Of a DNA stretch of 64,000 nucleotides, positions 52,107 to 61,445 are shown piece after piece. Every line of letters begins with the position of its first letter. Position 1 is the stretch's first letter. The notes below the pieces were generated by a model that made no database searches, had not been told where the DNA came from, and saw nothing but the letters and a program-made list of their open reading frames with translations. A program made the translations under genes and the position numbers. This DNA comes from Microbulbifer flavimaris (GTDB lineage: Bacteria > Pseudomonadota > Gammaproteobacteria > Pseudomonadales > Cellvibrionaceae): NCBI RefSeq assembly GCF_001641755.2, contig NZ_LRFG02000001.1, forward strand, positions 992,001-1,056,000. The letters are read 5' to 3'.

Positions 52107-53396
52107 TTATCCTTCGATTTGAACTGAAGAGATCCATGCCCCAAGCAGTCGTTTATCACCATTACCCAGGTATTCGTCTGGTGCAGATGGGTTCTCAAAT
52201 GAGAAAGTCAACTCGAACTCACCATTTCCATCGCTCAATTCAAGCGGGACTTTAACCCATTGCGCCTCATCACCCCGCTTTAGCACGGCCGTTGATACTA
52301 TTCGCCCATTGGAGGAAACGCGAATTTTTTCATAATTCCCATGCCCTTTGTGAAGAGTACCGGCCAGCAGCGAAAAGGTAAGACTTTTCTTCTCTTTCAC
52401 ACGTTCGGCCAAGCTAAAAGCGATCCTAGCCCGCTTTTCTGTTGACCAGGAACTCCCATTCCAAACCTTTGACCACCCACCCTTTAGGATCTCACTATAA
52501 TCATCACAATCGGCCAAATTATACTGCCGCCCGATTTCAATCACGGGGTGCTTGGTAATATATTTCTTAGAACTGAGATCAACCTCCCCGCTTAGAGGAA
52601 ATGACTGAATCAATGCCTCCACAGATCCCTTAAACTCGGGAACGTTAACCTGGTCAATTGCCTGCCCAACTGTTTCTATCACCGCCGGACAAGAACGATC
52701 AGTCCCCTCAAAATAATCCTCGTACTTTAAAATTGTTTCGAAGCGACTTTTAAATAGCGTTGCGGGTTTACCCTCCGCGTCAGCGAAAACCAAACCGTGC
52801 AAAGAGCTTGAAACGACACGCTGGGAAAGGCGAATATGTGCCGCAATTTCGACAGGATCCAGGGTCGGACTGAGATAAAGCCAGTCTTCTGGCAAAACTT
52901 CCCTCTCAGGAAAATAAAAACGTTCGTCATTAATATTCGGAATAAAAACAACTTTTGGCCTTGCCAGCCCGTGCTTTTCATAAAAGGCATCAAGCAAAAG
53001 TGCCTTTTTAGATATTTCATTATCATATAAAAAAGAGAAAAGCAAGCCTGGATCACCATAGGATTCAGGAACCTCAAATCCATATTGAAGCATTGCTTTT
53101 CGAGTCACAGGGCCGCGAACAGAATGAACCTCTATTTCTTTTTGAGACTCTAAATTCCTAGCCCAACACTTCCCATTAATGCCAGACCCCCAGACTTCAT
53201 CTCCATTGATTGCCTCATGAAGGATAGAGCCAACTGACAACAGTTTATTTTGACTACCTTGCGCCGCCACCACATCTACGCTAACGCCAAATTTAGAAGC
53301 GAGCTTCTTTACAATCATGGGACCAATTTCATCCCCAAAATTGATTCCTACTTTCGGCGACCACTTATAGACGTTTAATCGATTGACTAAATTCAT
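52107..53396 (-). CDS. Polysaccharide pyruvyl transferase-like protein with C-terminal beta-sandwich
   Basis: A 429-residue protein. The N-terminal 270 residues match the polysaccharide pyruvyl transferase family: VGINFGDEIGPMIVKKLA, VWGSGINGK, VRGPVTRKAML, YGDPGLLF, VVSSSLHGLVFADAEGKPA. It would add a pyruvate ketal to a sugar. The last 130 residues form a beta-rich domain (WSTEKRARIAFSL, SLTFSLLAGTL, LGNGDKRLLGAWISSVQIE) that resembles DUF7024-like lectin folds found in glycosyltransferase fusions. The ATG at 53396 follows GGGGTGGGGA; a GTG at 53408 is the alternative. Confidence 0.8.
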   Translation of the reverse strand: MNLVNRLNVYKWSPKVGINFGDEIGPMIVKKLASKFGVSVDVVAAQGSQNKLLSVGSILHEAINGDEVWGSGINGKCWARNLESQKEIEVHSVRGPVTRKAMLQYGFEVPESYGDPGLLFSFLYDNEISKKALLLDAFYEKHGLARPKVVFIPNINDERFYFPEREVLPEDWLYLSPTLDPVEIAAHIRLSQRVVSSSLHGLVFADAEGKPATLFKSRFETILKYEDYFEGTDRSCPAVIETVGQAIDQVNVPEFKGSVEALIQSFPLSGEVDLSSKKYITKHPVIEIGRQYNLADCDDYSEILKGGWSKVWNGSSWSTEKRARIAFSLAERVKEKKSLTFSLLAGTLHKGHGNYEKIRVSSNGRIVSTAVLKRGDEAQWVKVPLELSDGNGEFELTFSFENPSAPDEYLGNGDKRLLGAWISSVQIEG

Positions 53397-53426
53397 TCCC
53401 CACCCCACAACCTAAAAACGATATAC

Positions 53427-55262
53427 TCAAAAATGACGATAAATTTTCTCATGCTCGGCCGCTACTGACACCCAGCTCATATACCTTTTCTTATAGAAGA
53501 AAGTCTCAGCCTCATCAATTATCTTTTCAGAAGGGCCCCGATCAAAAACTGCGAGTATTTCTCTCACTGCACTGTCAACATCACCTCTTTCATATAATCG
53601 ACCCTTTGTATACTTGATTGACTCACATAAACTAGGTTCGTCGGGGCAGACGACTGGTACACCATAACTGTGAGCCAAATATACAACCCCAGAATTTAAC
53701 CTCCCGCCTCTTGGGATCAATATCACATCGGCCTTTTCAAGCAATGAGACAACATGAGCGTTTTCGATGCGACGATGAAGCCTCAAGATTCTAGTATTAG
53801 CATTATTTGTAATGCTTTTTCGCTCCTTCCAGTGCAGCACTTCGTCAGACACAGGTCCCGCCAAAATAGTATTGTGGCCCAAATTCGAGAGCTGACCTGC
53901 TACAGCTAGGGATAGCTTGAGCTCGGCAGACTCCCTGATGCCGCCAAAGACTAGAACAGTTGAGCCTTCTTGAGCCAACAAATCGAGATCCAAGAGCTTC
54001 TCTTGACACAAAGATCTGTAGTAGTCGAAATCACCGTGACGAGCAACAAAGTGCTTTGAAAAATCACACCAACTTCGATCGCCATAGTAGCTCTGTATTT
54101 TAGAGACAGATTCACTCGAGAGATGCACAAACGCTGTACAATAGTTAGCGATCGTATCCAATAGATCAAAGCCTAAATCCGCAAAATCTTTTTTAGGCAA
54201 AAGATTATGAAAGGTTAAGACGATCTTTGTCGTCTTTGCAATCTCGCTCAATCGCTGCTCTATTGCGTTAATCAACTCTAATGTGGGCTTCTTCCATGCA
54301 GTTAAGACTTCGATCCACTGCATGTGAAGAACGTCAATGTTACTGTAGTCAAGTTGCCAAAAATTATCGACGCCGACACTAACCTCAGCACCAGAAAGCT
54401 GAAGAGATCGAACCAACTCCATTGTATACGGGTTGTCAGGATCACCTTTATTTAGATCCACACAGACATGAACTGCTAACGGCCCTTTCACAGGGCTTTT
54501 AGCGGGTCTGCTAACAGCTGGAAATCCACACCAAGCAAAATTAAATCGAGAAAACACAGATCCATCACCGCTAGCCCGCTGATACAAACAGGAAAGCGAT
54601 GAATAGAAGCCTAGGCGATTATCGATAAAACCCTCACCTTTAGGCTTTGGCCGATTACAAATTTCCTCCCAAATCTTCTTCTCTTTAAATCCAAATTTAT
54701 AATGCGCTCTCATTGGACCTGTATAATGACGAATATAATCCTTGAGCTCGACATCCCAGGTATTATTCCATCTTAAAGAAATATTTTTGTAGCGGGCATA
54801 CTTTCGAACCTCATGAATTACGTATCCATTCTCACCCCAGCCGACTGTATCAATTTGGCTAAGTGGCTTTCCAAAATCCTGGAGAACACGCTCTAACAGT
54901 GCCTTGGATTCAGGCGTCGCCTTAACAATAATCACCCCTGAATTAGGCCGCCCCGAGTGTCCATTCGCAAGATAGACGTCGGCGTCATCCTCAAAAAGGT
55001 CCACAAAATTAGGACACTTCTTTTGAATCTCGGCATCCCCATCCACGAACATGACTGCTTCATAGCCTGCATCCATTGCCCCTATAAGCAATGGAATTTT
55101 TAACCAAGCGACTTCTCTCCCAAGAACATCAGACCCTGGGCCACTGATTAATTGATAGTCATGACCATACTTTCGTGCATAACGCTCATGAGTTTTAATA
55201 ATTTTAGCAAATGCTTTATCGTAGTTATCTGTAGCTACCGAAAATACAAGAGTCTTCTTCAT
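53427..55262 (-). CDS. Two-domain glycosyltransferase, GT34-like plus GT4-like
   Basis: A 611-residue cytoplasmic protein. The N-terminal 240 residues have FSVATDNYDKAFAKIIKTHE, YEAVMFVDGDAEIQKK with a DGD metal site and RPNSGVIIVKATPES, like galactosyl/xylosyltransferases of the GT34/GMA12 type. The C-terminal part from about 270 looks like a GT-B fold: VHVCVDLNKGDPDNPYTMELVRSL, TVLVFGGIRESAELKLSL, ADVILIPRGGRLNSGVVYLAHSYGVPVV. Two activities on one chain match the domain-fusion style of this locus. ATG at 55262; low GC. Confidence 0.8.
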   Translation of the reverse strand: MKKTLVFSVATDNYDKAFAKIIKTHERYARKYGHDYQLISGPGSDVLGREVAWLKIPLLIGAMDAGYEAVMFVDGDAEIQKKCPNFVDLFEDDADVYLANGHSGRPNSGVIIVKATPESKALLERVLQDFGKPLSQIDTVGWGENGYVIHEVRKYARYKNISLRWNNTWDVELKDYIRHYTGPMRAHYKFGFKEKKIWEEICNRPKPKGEGFIDNRLGFYSSLSCLYQRASGDGSVFSRFNFAWCGFPAVSRPAKSPVKGPLAVHVCVDLNKGDPDNPYTMELVRSLQLSGAEVSVGVDNFWQLDYSNIDVLHMQWIEVLTAWKKPTLELINAIEQRLSEIAKTTKIVLTFHNLLPKKDFADLGFDLLDTIANYCTAFVHLSSESVSKIQSYYGDRSWCDFSKHFVARHGDFDYYRSLCQEKLLDLDLLAQEGSTVLVFGGIRESAELKLSLAVAGQLSNLGHNTILAGPVSDEVLHWKERKSITNNANTRILRLHRRIENAHVVSLLEKADVILIPRGGRLNSGVVYLAHSYGVPVVCPDEPSLCESIKYTKGRLYERGDVDSAVREILAVFDRGPSEKIIDEAETFFYKKRYMSWVSVAAEHEKIYRHF

Positions 55263-55302
55263 TCCTTCCACATTTTGTTTTGAATTTACTAAAAATTATT
55301 GT

Positions 55303-56534
55303 TCAGGCTCGGCCATAGGCATCATTAAACCTTACAATATCATCTGCACCTAAATAGCTCCCGCTTTGCACTTCAATCAGCTCCATTGGCAGAATGCCTG
55401 AATTAGTCAGGCGGTGTTTCGCACCGATCGGGATATACACACTTTCATTCTCTGAAAGCATTATCTGCTCCCCGTCTCTCTCTACAATTGCCGTGCCGGA
55501 TACCACCACCCAATGCTCCGCGCGGTGGTGATGCATTTGAAGTGAGAGGCTCGCTCCCGGATTCACCGTGATGCGCTTTACCTGGAATCGCGGGCCGTTG
55601 CCGATGGAATCGTATTTACCCCAAGGACGCACCACCTCGCGGTGGATTTCGTGCTCGTCACGGCCGGCCGTCTTGATTTTGCTGACGATGGCTTTGACTT
55701 CCTGGACGCGGTCTTTTGGTGCAACCAGTGTCGCGTTCTTGGTGTCGACGATCACCAGGTCTTCCACGCCCACGGCAGCCACCAGGTGGTCTTCACCGAA
55801 TACCAGTGAGTTCTTGCACCCTTCCATGATTACGTCGCCCACGGCCACGTTGCCGTGCTGGTCTTTGTCCAGCGCCTCCCACAGGGAAGACCAGGAACCC
55901 ACGTCGGACCAGCCGCAGTCCAGGGGCACCACATAGCCACTGTGGGTCCTTTCCATTACGGCGTAGTCAATGCTGTCTTCGGGGATCCCTGCCACATCCT
56001 CGCTGCGGAGTTTGATAAAGTCGCTCTCCACAACCGCGTTGTCCATTGCTGTGGCTGAAGCCTCCGCAATTCCACCGGCGTGTTCAGCTAGCTCTGTCAA
56101 CAGGTACCTGGCCCCAAACAGGAACATGCCGGCATTCCAGTAGTAATCGCCACCGTCGACATACTGCTTCGCGGTCTCGAGGTCCGGCTTTTCTACGAAT
56201 TGCGCGATCTTGCAAATTGCGCCATCGCCGCCTTCGGCTTTCTGGATATAGCCGTAACCGGTCTCCGGCGCTGTCGGCACGATGCCGAATGTCACCAGGC
56301 CACCGTCGATGGATTTTTCCAAGCCAATATCAACAGCCTGATGGAACTGGTCCACGTCCTCGAGGAGGTGATCGGCTTGGCGAAGCCGCGAACACGCTCA
56401 AGGGTCTGTTGTAGCATGGTCTGCTCACCAGTCAGGCTCAGCAGTTGCTTGGGCAACATCTTCCGGGATTTGGGCCACAACCGGGTGCCGGAACCGCCGC
56501 AAAGAATGACTGGTGTAATACTCGTGTTACTCAC
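55303..56534 (-). pseudogene. manC: Mannose-1-phosphate guanylyltransferase / mannose-6-phosphate isomerase, internally deleted
   Basis: The parts of ManC/AlgA are present but in two frames. From a GTG at 56534 the frame reads TPVILCGGSGTRLWPKSRKM and LPKQLLSLTG..., through the N-terminal nucleotide-binding loop. Near 56374-56386 the homology jumps, two bases out of phase, to ADHLLEDVDQFHQAVDIGLE and continues to the stop at 55303, including WSDVGSWSS and the C-terminal cupin with QMHHHRAEHW. About 60 codons that intact homologs (near 480 residues) carry between these points, including the GRNTAP region, are missing. The result cannot be a full enzyme unless recoded. The remaining long frame may still make a fragment. 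A sequencing deletion cannot be excluded. Confidence 0.85.
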
Positions 56535-56563
56535 GTTTAAACTCTATGTTCTCGTCGTTTTTT

Positions 56564-57436
56564 TTAATTGTTTTGCCAGTTCAGTTTTGAACGGCATGTC
56601 TCGTAGAAATTGTGGTCAATCGGGTGAATCAGGGTCAGCCGATGGGGTTTCTTATGGATGCGGATGACATCGCCGGGCTCAGTAATAATCTGGTCGTGAC
56701 CGTCACAGGTCACATGCGGCAGGGCCACATTGTGCTCTCCTACTATGACTTTGAACTCACTGCTTCCCTCAACAACAATTGGCCTGCTGCTTAGCGTGTG
56801 GGGATTCAGGGGCACCACGACAATTGCATCCAGCTTTGGGTGCATAATCGGGCCACCGCCCGAGAGGGCATAGGCCGTTGAGCCTGTAGGGGTGGAGATG
56901 ATCAGGCCATCAGAACGCTGGGTGTACACGAATTGACCATCAATAAACAGGTCAAATTCGATCATGCGGATAAATTCACCGGGGTGAATCACCACATCGT
57001 TAAGCGCCGAGCCCTTGCCGACTGGCTTGCCGTCGCGGGTGACGGACATGTCGAGCAGGAACCGGCTCTCCGCCATGTACTTGCCTGCCAGTACTTCGCC
57101 GACCTTCAGCTCAATTTCATCAGGGGTAATGTCTGTGAGGAAGCCCAGCCTGCCGCGGTTGATACCCAGAAGCGGCACACTGTATTTGGCGAGCGCGCGT
57201 GCAGCCCCCAAGAGGCTGCCATCGCCACCGACTACGATAACCAGATCGCAAAGTTCGCCGAGCTTGTCTCTGGTCGAGACCCTGGCTTTGTGGTCACTGA
57301 CCCCGGTAGCCGTTTCCTGCTCCAGAACGACCTCGTAGCCTCCCTTTTTCAGGAAGGCCATTAGCCGCTTCAGTGACAGCACTGCGCTGTCACTCTCAGT
57401 ACGACCGATCAGGCCAATGTTATGGAATTCTGACAC
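56564..57436 (-). CDS. nadK: NAD kinase
   Basis: A 290-residue cytoplasmic enzyme that phosphorylates NAD to NADP. Motifs: LVIVVGGDGSLLGAAR (GGDG), NRGRLGFLTDI, LNDVVIH, and RSDGLIISTPTGSTAYALSGGGPI. Length equals the family norm. The start is GTG preceded by GGGGGA. It lies at the head of the leftward polysaccharide group, 29 bases ahead of manC, so it may be co-transcribed with those genes; a housekeeping gene reading into an accessory locus. Confidence 0.96.
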   Translation of the reverse strand: MSEFHNIGLIGRTESDSAVLSLKRLMAFLKKGGYEVVLEQETATGVSDHKARVSTRDKLGELCDLVIVVGGDGSLLGAARALAKYSVPLLGINRGRLGFLTDITPDEIELKVGEVLAGKYMAESRFLLDMSVTRDGKPVGKGSALNDVVIHPGEFIRMIEFDLFIDGQFVYTQRSDGLIISTPTGSTAYALSGGGPIMHPKLDAIVVVPLNPHTLSSRPIVVEGSSEFKVIVGEHNVALPHVTCDGHDQIITEPGDVIRIHKKPHRLTLIHPIDHNFYETCRSKLNWQNN

Positions 57437-57840
57437 CGTTCCCCCGAGGCGCCTGAACTAGATCAGGTCACTTAAACTGGCTTCTTCTTTCTTTTCTCGT
57501 GTTAGCCGAGACACCCCTACCCCAGCTCATTGCAAAGTCCCTGCCGGATAACCCCACCTGTCCGGCAGCGACCTACCAAGAAATGCCACTGCCACTGCCA
57601 CTTCAAACAATCGAGCATTCTACCCCGGACACATTTTGTGACGCAATTATCAACTGGTGTCACGCCGCGTGCGGCCAAGTTAGAGCAAAACACACTCACA
57701 TGGAGCAAAAATTAGCCAGCGTATTTGTGAGTTTGCATCCTGACTGATAACAGCGCGCTCTTTTTTGCAAAACGCCACATAATGCCGGGCCGCTTAAGAA
57801 GCCTGTAGCAAAAACCGAGCCATCGCCGTCTTGAAGCCGG
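57437..57840. other. Non-coding region between nadK and rfbB
   Basis: About 400 bases without a supported gene. It should contain the nadK promoter and the 3' end of the rfb operon. A short plus-strand open frame here has no recognisable features and is not reported. No clear terminator was found. Confidence 0.45.
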
Positions 57841-58947
57841 TTACCGCACAACTAGTGGTCGCCACCAGTCTGCATTGGCCAGATACCAGCTGACAGTCTT
57901 CTTAATGCCGGACTCAAAACTCTCCTGAGGGGCATAACCCAGCTCTTCACGACTCTTGAGTGCATCAATCGCGTAGCGGCGGTCGTGGCCCGGTCGATCG
58001 GTGACATATCGGATCAGGTCCCGGCTCCTGCACTCAGAGGCTTTCTTGGCTGACGGGTAACTTTCCGAGAGCTCCTTATTTTCAGCGAATTGCTCATCCA
58101 TCAATTGGCACACGAGCTTTACGATCTCAATATTGTGCCACTCGTTATGCCCCCCGATGTTGTAGTTCTCACCGACCTGCCCCTTTTTGAGTACAAGCTC
58201 GATACCTCTCGCATGATCCTCTACATACAGCCAATCCCTGACCTGCTTGCCGTCGCCATAGACCGGGATCGGCCGGTCATGGAGGATGTTGGTGACAATC
58301 AACGGAATGAGCTTCTCGGGGAAATGAAAAGGGCCGTAGTTATTGGAGCAATTTGAGGTAGTCACCTGCAAACCATACGTATGGTGGTACGCTCGAACCA
58401 GGTGATCTGATGCTGCTTTACTCGCCGAGTAAGGAGAATTAGGTGCGTACGCCGTAGTTTCAGCAAATGCCGGATCATTAGGCTCCAGGGTGCCGTAGAC
58501 CTCGTCTGTACTCACATGGTGGAAGCGATGACCCATGGGCGGCAAACCATCGGCCGCAGGCAGGTCGATCCAGATTTTCTTCGCCGCCTTGAGGAGGCTG
58601 TGTGTACCAATGATATTGGTTTCGATAAACGCATCCGGCCCACTTATCGAGCGGTCCACATGGGATTCGGCCGCAAAGTGGACAATGGTGTCCAAGGAGT
58701 ACTCCAGCAGCAATTCCTCCACCAGACTGGTATTACAAATGTCGCCATGGACGAAGGTAAATCCCGGATGTGACTCCACGGAAGATAGACTGGCCCGGTT
58801 GCCGGCATAAGTAAGGGCATCCAACACTACCACGATATCGTCGGGGTGCTTTTGCAGCCAGTAGTGGACAAAGTTGGCACCAATGAAACCCGCCCCCCCA
58901 GTGACGAGAAGTCTTCTGGTGGCTCGACTTGCTATATTCTCAGACAT
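57841..58947 (-). CDS. rfbB: dTDP-glucose 4,6-dehydratase
   Basis: A 368-residue short-chain dehydrogenase-type enzyme making dTDP-4-keto-6-deoxyglucose. NAD-binding LVTGGAGFIGANFVHYWL, active-site HVSTDEVYGTLE, and Tyr-x-x-x-Lys in YSASKAASDHLVRAYHHTYG are all present. Last gene of the leftward set rfbA-rfbC-rfbD-rfbB; its ATG overlaps the rfbD stop by eight bases. The first 12 residues extend slightly beyond the usual start. Confidence 0.96.
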   Translation of the reverse strand: MSENIASRATRRLLVTGGAGFIGANFVHYWLQKHPDDIVVVLDALTYAGNRASLSSVESHPGFTFVHGDICNTSLVEELLLEYSLDTIVHFAAESHVDRSISGPDAFIETNIIGTHSLLKAAKKIWIDLPAADGLPPMGHRFHHVSTDEVYGTLEPNDPAFAETTAYAPNSPYSASKAASDHLVRAYHHTYGLQVTTSNCSNNYGPFHFPEKLIPLIVTNILHDRPIPVYGDGKQVRDWLYVEDHARGIELVLKKGQVGENYNIGGHNEWHNIEIVKLVCQLMDEQFAENKELSESYPSAKKASECRSRDLIRYVTDRPGHDRRYAIDALKSREELGYAPQESFESGIKKTVSWYLANADWWRPLVVR

Positions 58948-59869
58948 ATTCGTTCTTTTTCTCTTTGCTCTCTACTTGCGCGACCAGCTCCTCCAACATA
59001 CCGTCAAGCTGCTTGCGCCAATGCTTGGTCTGGCACCGGTAGAGTTCTTCAAAGCCGGATTTATCCAGCACACTATATTGCGGTCGCTTGGCAGGAGTCG
59101 GGTAAGCCGTGTGCAGGAGCGGACGGATGGGCATTGCTGTCTTCAAAAGCTTTTTCTGCAGCGCGAGCTCTTGAATAGCCTCAGCAAAGTCATACCAGGA
59201 GGCGACGCCCGCGTCGGTCCAATTCGCTATCGTTGTGCCGTTTACGGATTGTCCTGTGACCATCGACTCCCCGGCTTTCCATATCGCCTCCGCGAGGGTC
59301 TTCGCCCATGTAGGGCTGCCGACCTGATCACAGACAACAGCAAGCTGTTCCCGCTCCGGGTCGCCCATCAGGCGCAACATGGTCTTGACGAAGTTTTGCC
59401 CATGAGAGGAGTACACCCAGGAGGTGCGCAAGATCAGGGCGCAGGCAAGCTCACGGCTGCGGATTTCCGCCTCTCCCGCCAACTTGCTGGCGCCGTAAAC
59501 GCTGAGCGGGTTTGTGGGATCAGTATTGGTATAGGGACTGGAATGGTTACCATCAAAGACGAAGTCCGTTGAGATATGGATCAACGGGAGGTCAAACTGC
59601 TTTGCAACATCCGCGACTGTCGCTACTGCTTGCTGATTAACCTGGTAAGCCTGCTGAACTTCGGACTCCGCTTTATCTACCGCGGTATAAGCTGCCGCAT
59701 TAATCAGCAGGTCGGGATTCAACTCGTTGACGGCGTCTTGCAACTGGGACGGATGATTGAGGTTTAACTCGTTACGCCCACAGGCAGTAGCCTTCCAGCC
59801 ATCAGGGCAAGTGCGCACCAGCTCCCAAGCCACTTGGCCGCTTTTGCCTAAAATCAATGCATTCTTCAC
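58940..59869 (-). CDS. rfbD: dTDP-4-dehydrorhamnose reductase
   Basis: A 309-residue enzyme that reduces dTDP-4-keto-rhamnose to dTDP-L-rhamnose with NADPH. Start NALILGKSGQVAWELVR, middle INAAAYTAVDKAE, ISTDFVFDG, and YGASKLAGE with the Tyr-Lys catalytic pair, then RTSWVYSSHGQNFVKTML. GTG start. Third gene in the operon. Confidence 0.95.
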   Translation of the reverse strand: MKNALILGKSGQVAWELVRTCPDGWKATACGRNELNLNHPSQLQDAVNELNPDLLINAAAYTAVDKAESEVQQAYQVNQQAVATVADVAKQFDLPLIHISTDFVFDGNHSSPYTNTDPTNPLSVYGASKLAGEAEIRSRELACALILRTSWVYSSHGQNFVKTMLRLMGDPEREQLAVVCDQVGSPTWAKTLAEAIWKAGESMVTGQSVNGTTIANWTDAGVASWYDFAEAIQELALQKKLLKTAMPIRPLLHTAYPTPAKRPQYSVLDKSGFEELYRCQTKHWRKQLDGMLEELVAQVESKEKKNEYV

Positions 59870-59882
59870 AGCTGGTCACTTC

Positions 59883-60440
59883 TTAATATTGGAGCGGCAG
59901 TCGGGGCGCCTGCGCAAGTGGCAGACCGTCCAGGTCTTTGACTGACAACTGAGGTTGCTGCCCTGCCGGCACTGGCCAGCCGATACCGATGGTAGGGTCA
60001 TCCCATTTGACGCTAATTTCGCTCTGGGGATGGTAGTAATCCGTGCATTTGTAGACGAACTCTGCGGATTCAGTGGTCACGTAAAAACCGTGAGCAAAGC
60101 CGGCGGGAACCCAGAGCTGACGACCATTTTCCGCAGAGAGATATTCGCCAACCCATTGACCGAAAGTCGGTGACCCCTCCCGCACATCCACCGCCACATC
60201 GAAAACCTCTCCCTGCACGACACGCACAAGTTTGCCCTGCGTGTGCTCGGTCTGGTAGTGCAGCCCACGCAGGATTCCCCTGGCGGATTTCGAATGGTTA
60301 TCCTGCACGAAGCTTACATTTGCTACCTGCTCGCGGAACCAGGCATCGCGGAAGGTTTCCATGAAGAAACCGCGTTCGTCACCGAACACTCTGGGCTGAA
60401 GCAACTTGACGTCAGGTATCTTTGTATCAATCAGCTCCAT
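59883..60440 (-). CDS. rfbC: dTDP-4-dehydrorhamnose 3,5-epimerase
   Basis: A 185-residue cupin-type epimerase. DERGFFMETFRDAWF, HSKSARGILRGLHYQ with the catalytic His, VRVVQGEVFDVAVDVR and VPAGFAHGFYV are all conserved. The length matches the family. It follows rfbA by two bases. Confidence 0.96.
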   Translation of the reverse strand: MELIDTKIPDVKLLQPRVFGDERGFFMETFRDAWFREQVANVSFVQDNHSKSARGILRGLHYQTEHTQGKLVRVVQGEVFDVAVDVREGSPTFGQWVGEYLSAENGRQLWVPAGFAHGFYVTTESAEFVYKCTDYYHPQSEISVKWDDPTIGIGWPVPAGQQPQLSVKDLDGLPLAQAPRLPLQY

Positions 60441-60442
60441 GA

Positions 60443-61321
60443 TCAGAACACCCGGTCTTCGAGTACCTGAAGCAGATACTCACCATAACCACTCTTGCGC
60501 AGAGGCTCAGCCAGTCCTTTAAGTTGTGCGGCGGAGATATAGCCCATCCGGTAGGCTACTTCTTCAGGACACGCTATCTTGAGCCCCTGGCGGGCTTCAA
60601 TAGTTTGCACAAAGTGATTTGCTGCGAGTAGATTGTCGTGGGTCCCTGTATCAAGCCACGCCGCACCGCGACCGAGTAACTCCACCGTCAGGGTGCCGGC
60701 CTCGAGATAAGCCCGATTGATATCAGTAATTTCCAGCTCGCCACGGGCAGATGGCTGGATAGACTTGGCAATCTCTACCACCTGATTGTCATAAAAATAG
60801 AGGCCGGTGACGGCATATTTTGACTTGGGCTCTGCGGGCTTTTCTTCAATGGAGAGCGCTCTGCCTTCCTCATCAAACTCGACCACGCCATAGGCGCGGG
60901 GATCATTGACGTGGTAACCGAACACAGTTGCGCCCTGTTCTCTGGATGAGGCGCGTTGCAGCAAGCTCAGGAAATCATGGGAATAAAAGATATTGTCGCC
61001 GAGCACCAGGGCGCAGCTATCATCCCCGATAAAGGATTCACCGATGATGAAGGCCTGAGCCAGCCCATCAGGAGAAGGTTGCTCCGCATAGGAAAGGTTT
61101 ACACCCCAGGACTCACCGGAACCGAGAAGCCGCTCAAATGCTGGCAAGTCCTCTGGTGTGGAGATAATCAGGATATCCCGGATGCCCGCCAACATCAGCG
61201 TTGTCAGCGGGTAATAGATCATGGGCTTGTCATAGACGGGGATCAGCTGCTTGCTTACCGCCTTAGTCAAAGGAAAGAGCCGGCTACCCGTCCCCCCCGC
61301 CAGAATTATTCCTTTGCGCAC
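60443..61321 (-). CDS. rfbA: Glucose-1-phosphate thymidylyltransferase
   Basis: A 292-residue nucleotidyltransferase that makes dTDP-glucose, first step of dTDP-L-rhamnose synthesis. Motifs: [62 protein letters not shown]. The frame opens at 61342, but the GTG at 61321 with a GGGGGG tract upstream gives the family's usual start and length (E. coli 293). First gene of the leftward rfbACDB operon. The 120-base gap upstream should hold the promoter. Confidence 0.96.
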   Translation of the reverse strand: MRKGIILAGGTGSRLFPLTKAVSKQLIPVYDKPMIYYPLTTLMLAGIRDILIISTPEDLPAFERLLGSGESWGVNLSYAEQPSPDGLAQAFIIGESFIGDDSCALVLGDNIFYSHDFLSLLQRASSREQGATVFGYHVNDPRAYGVVEFDEEGRALSIEEKPAEPKSKYAVTGLYFYDNQVVEIAKSIQPSARGELEITDINRAYLEAGTLTVELLGRGAAWLDTGTHDNLLAANHFVQTIEARQGLKIACPEEVAYRMGYISAAQLKGLAEPLRKSGYGEYLLQVLEDRVF

Positions 61322-61445
61322 ACATCCCCCCAGGAACATCATTCTTATGACTATCTAGCTAGCCGTACTCAAAACAATCGCCAATTATGCAGCACAGAGG
61401 CACCCGGGTCGAGCTTGCCCCAAGGCGAACGCCACGATGGACTGA

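Noticed and set aside
57499-57747. 82-codon plus-strand open frame upstream of nadK
   Set aside because: No ribosome-binding site or family features; composition like non-coding DNA.
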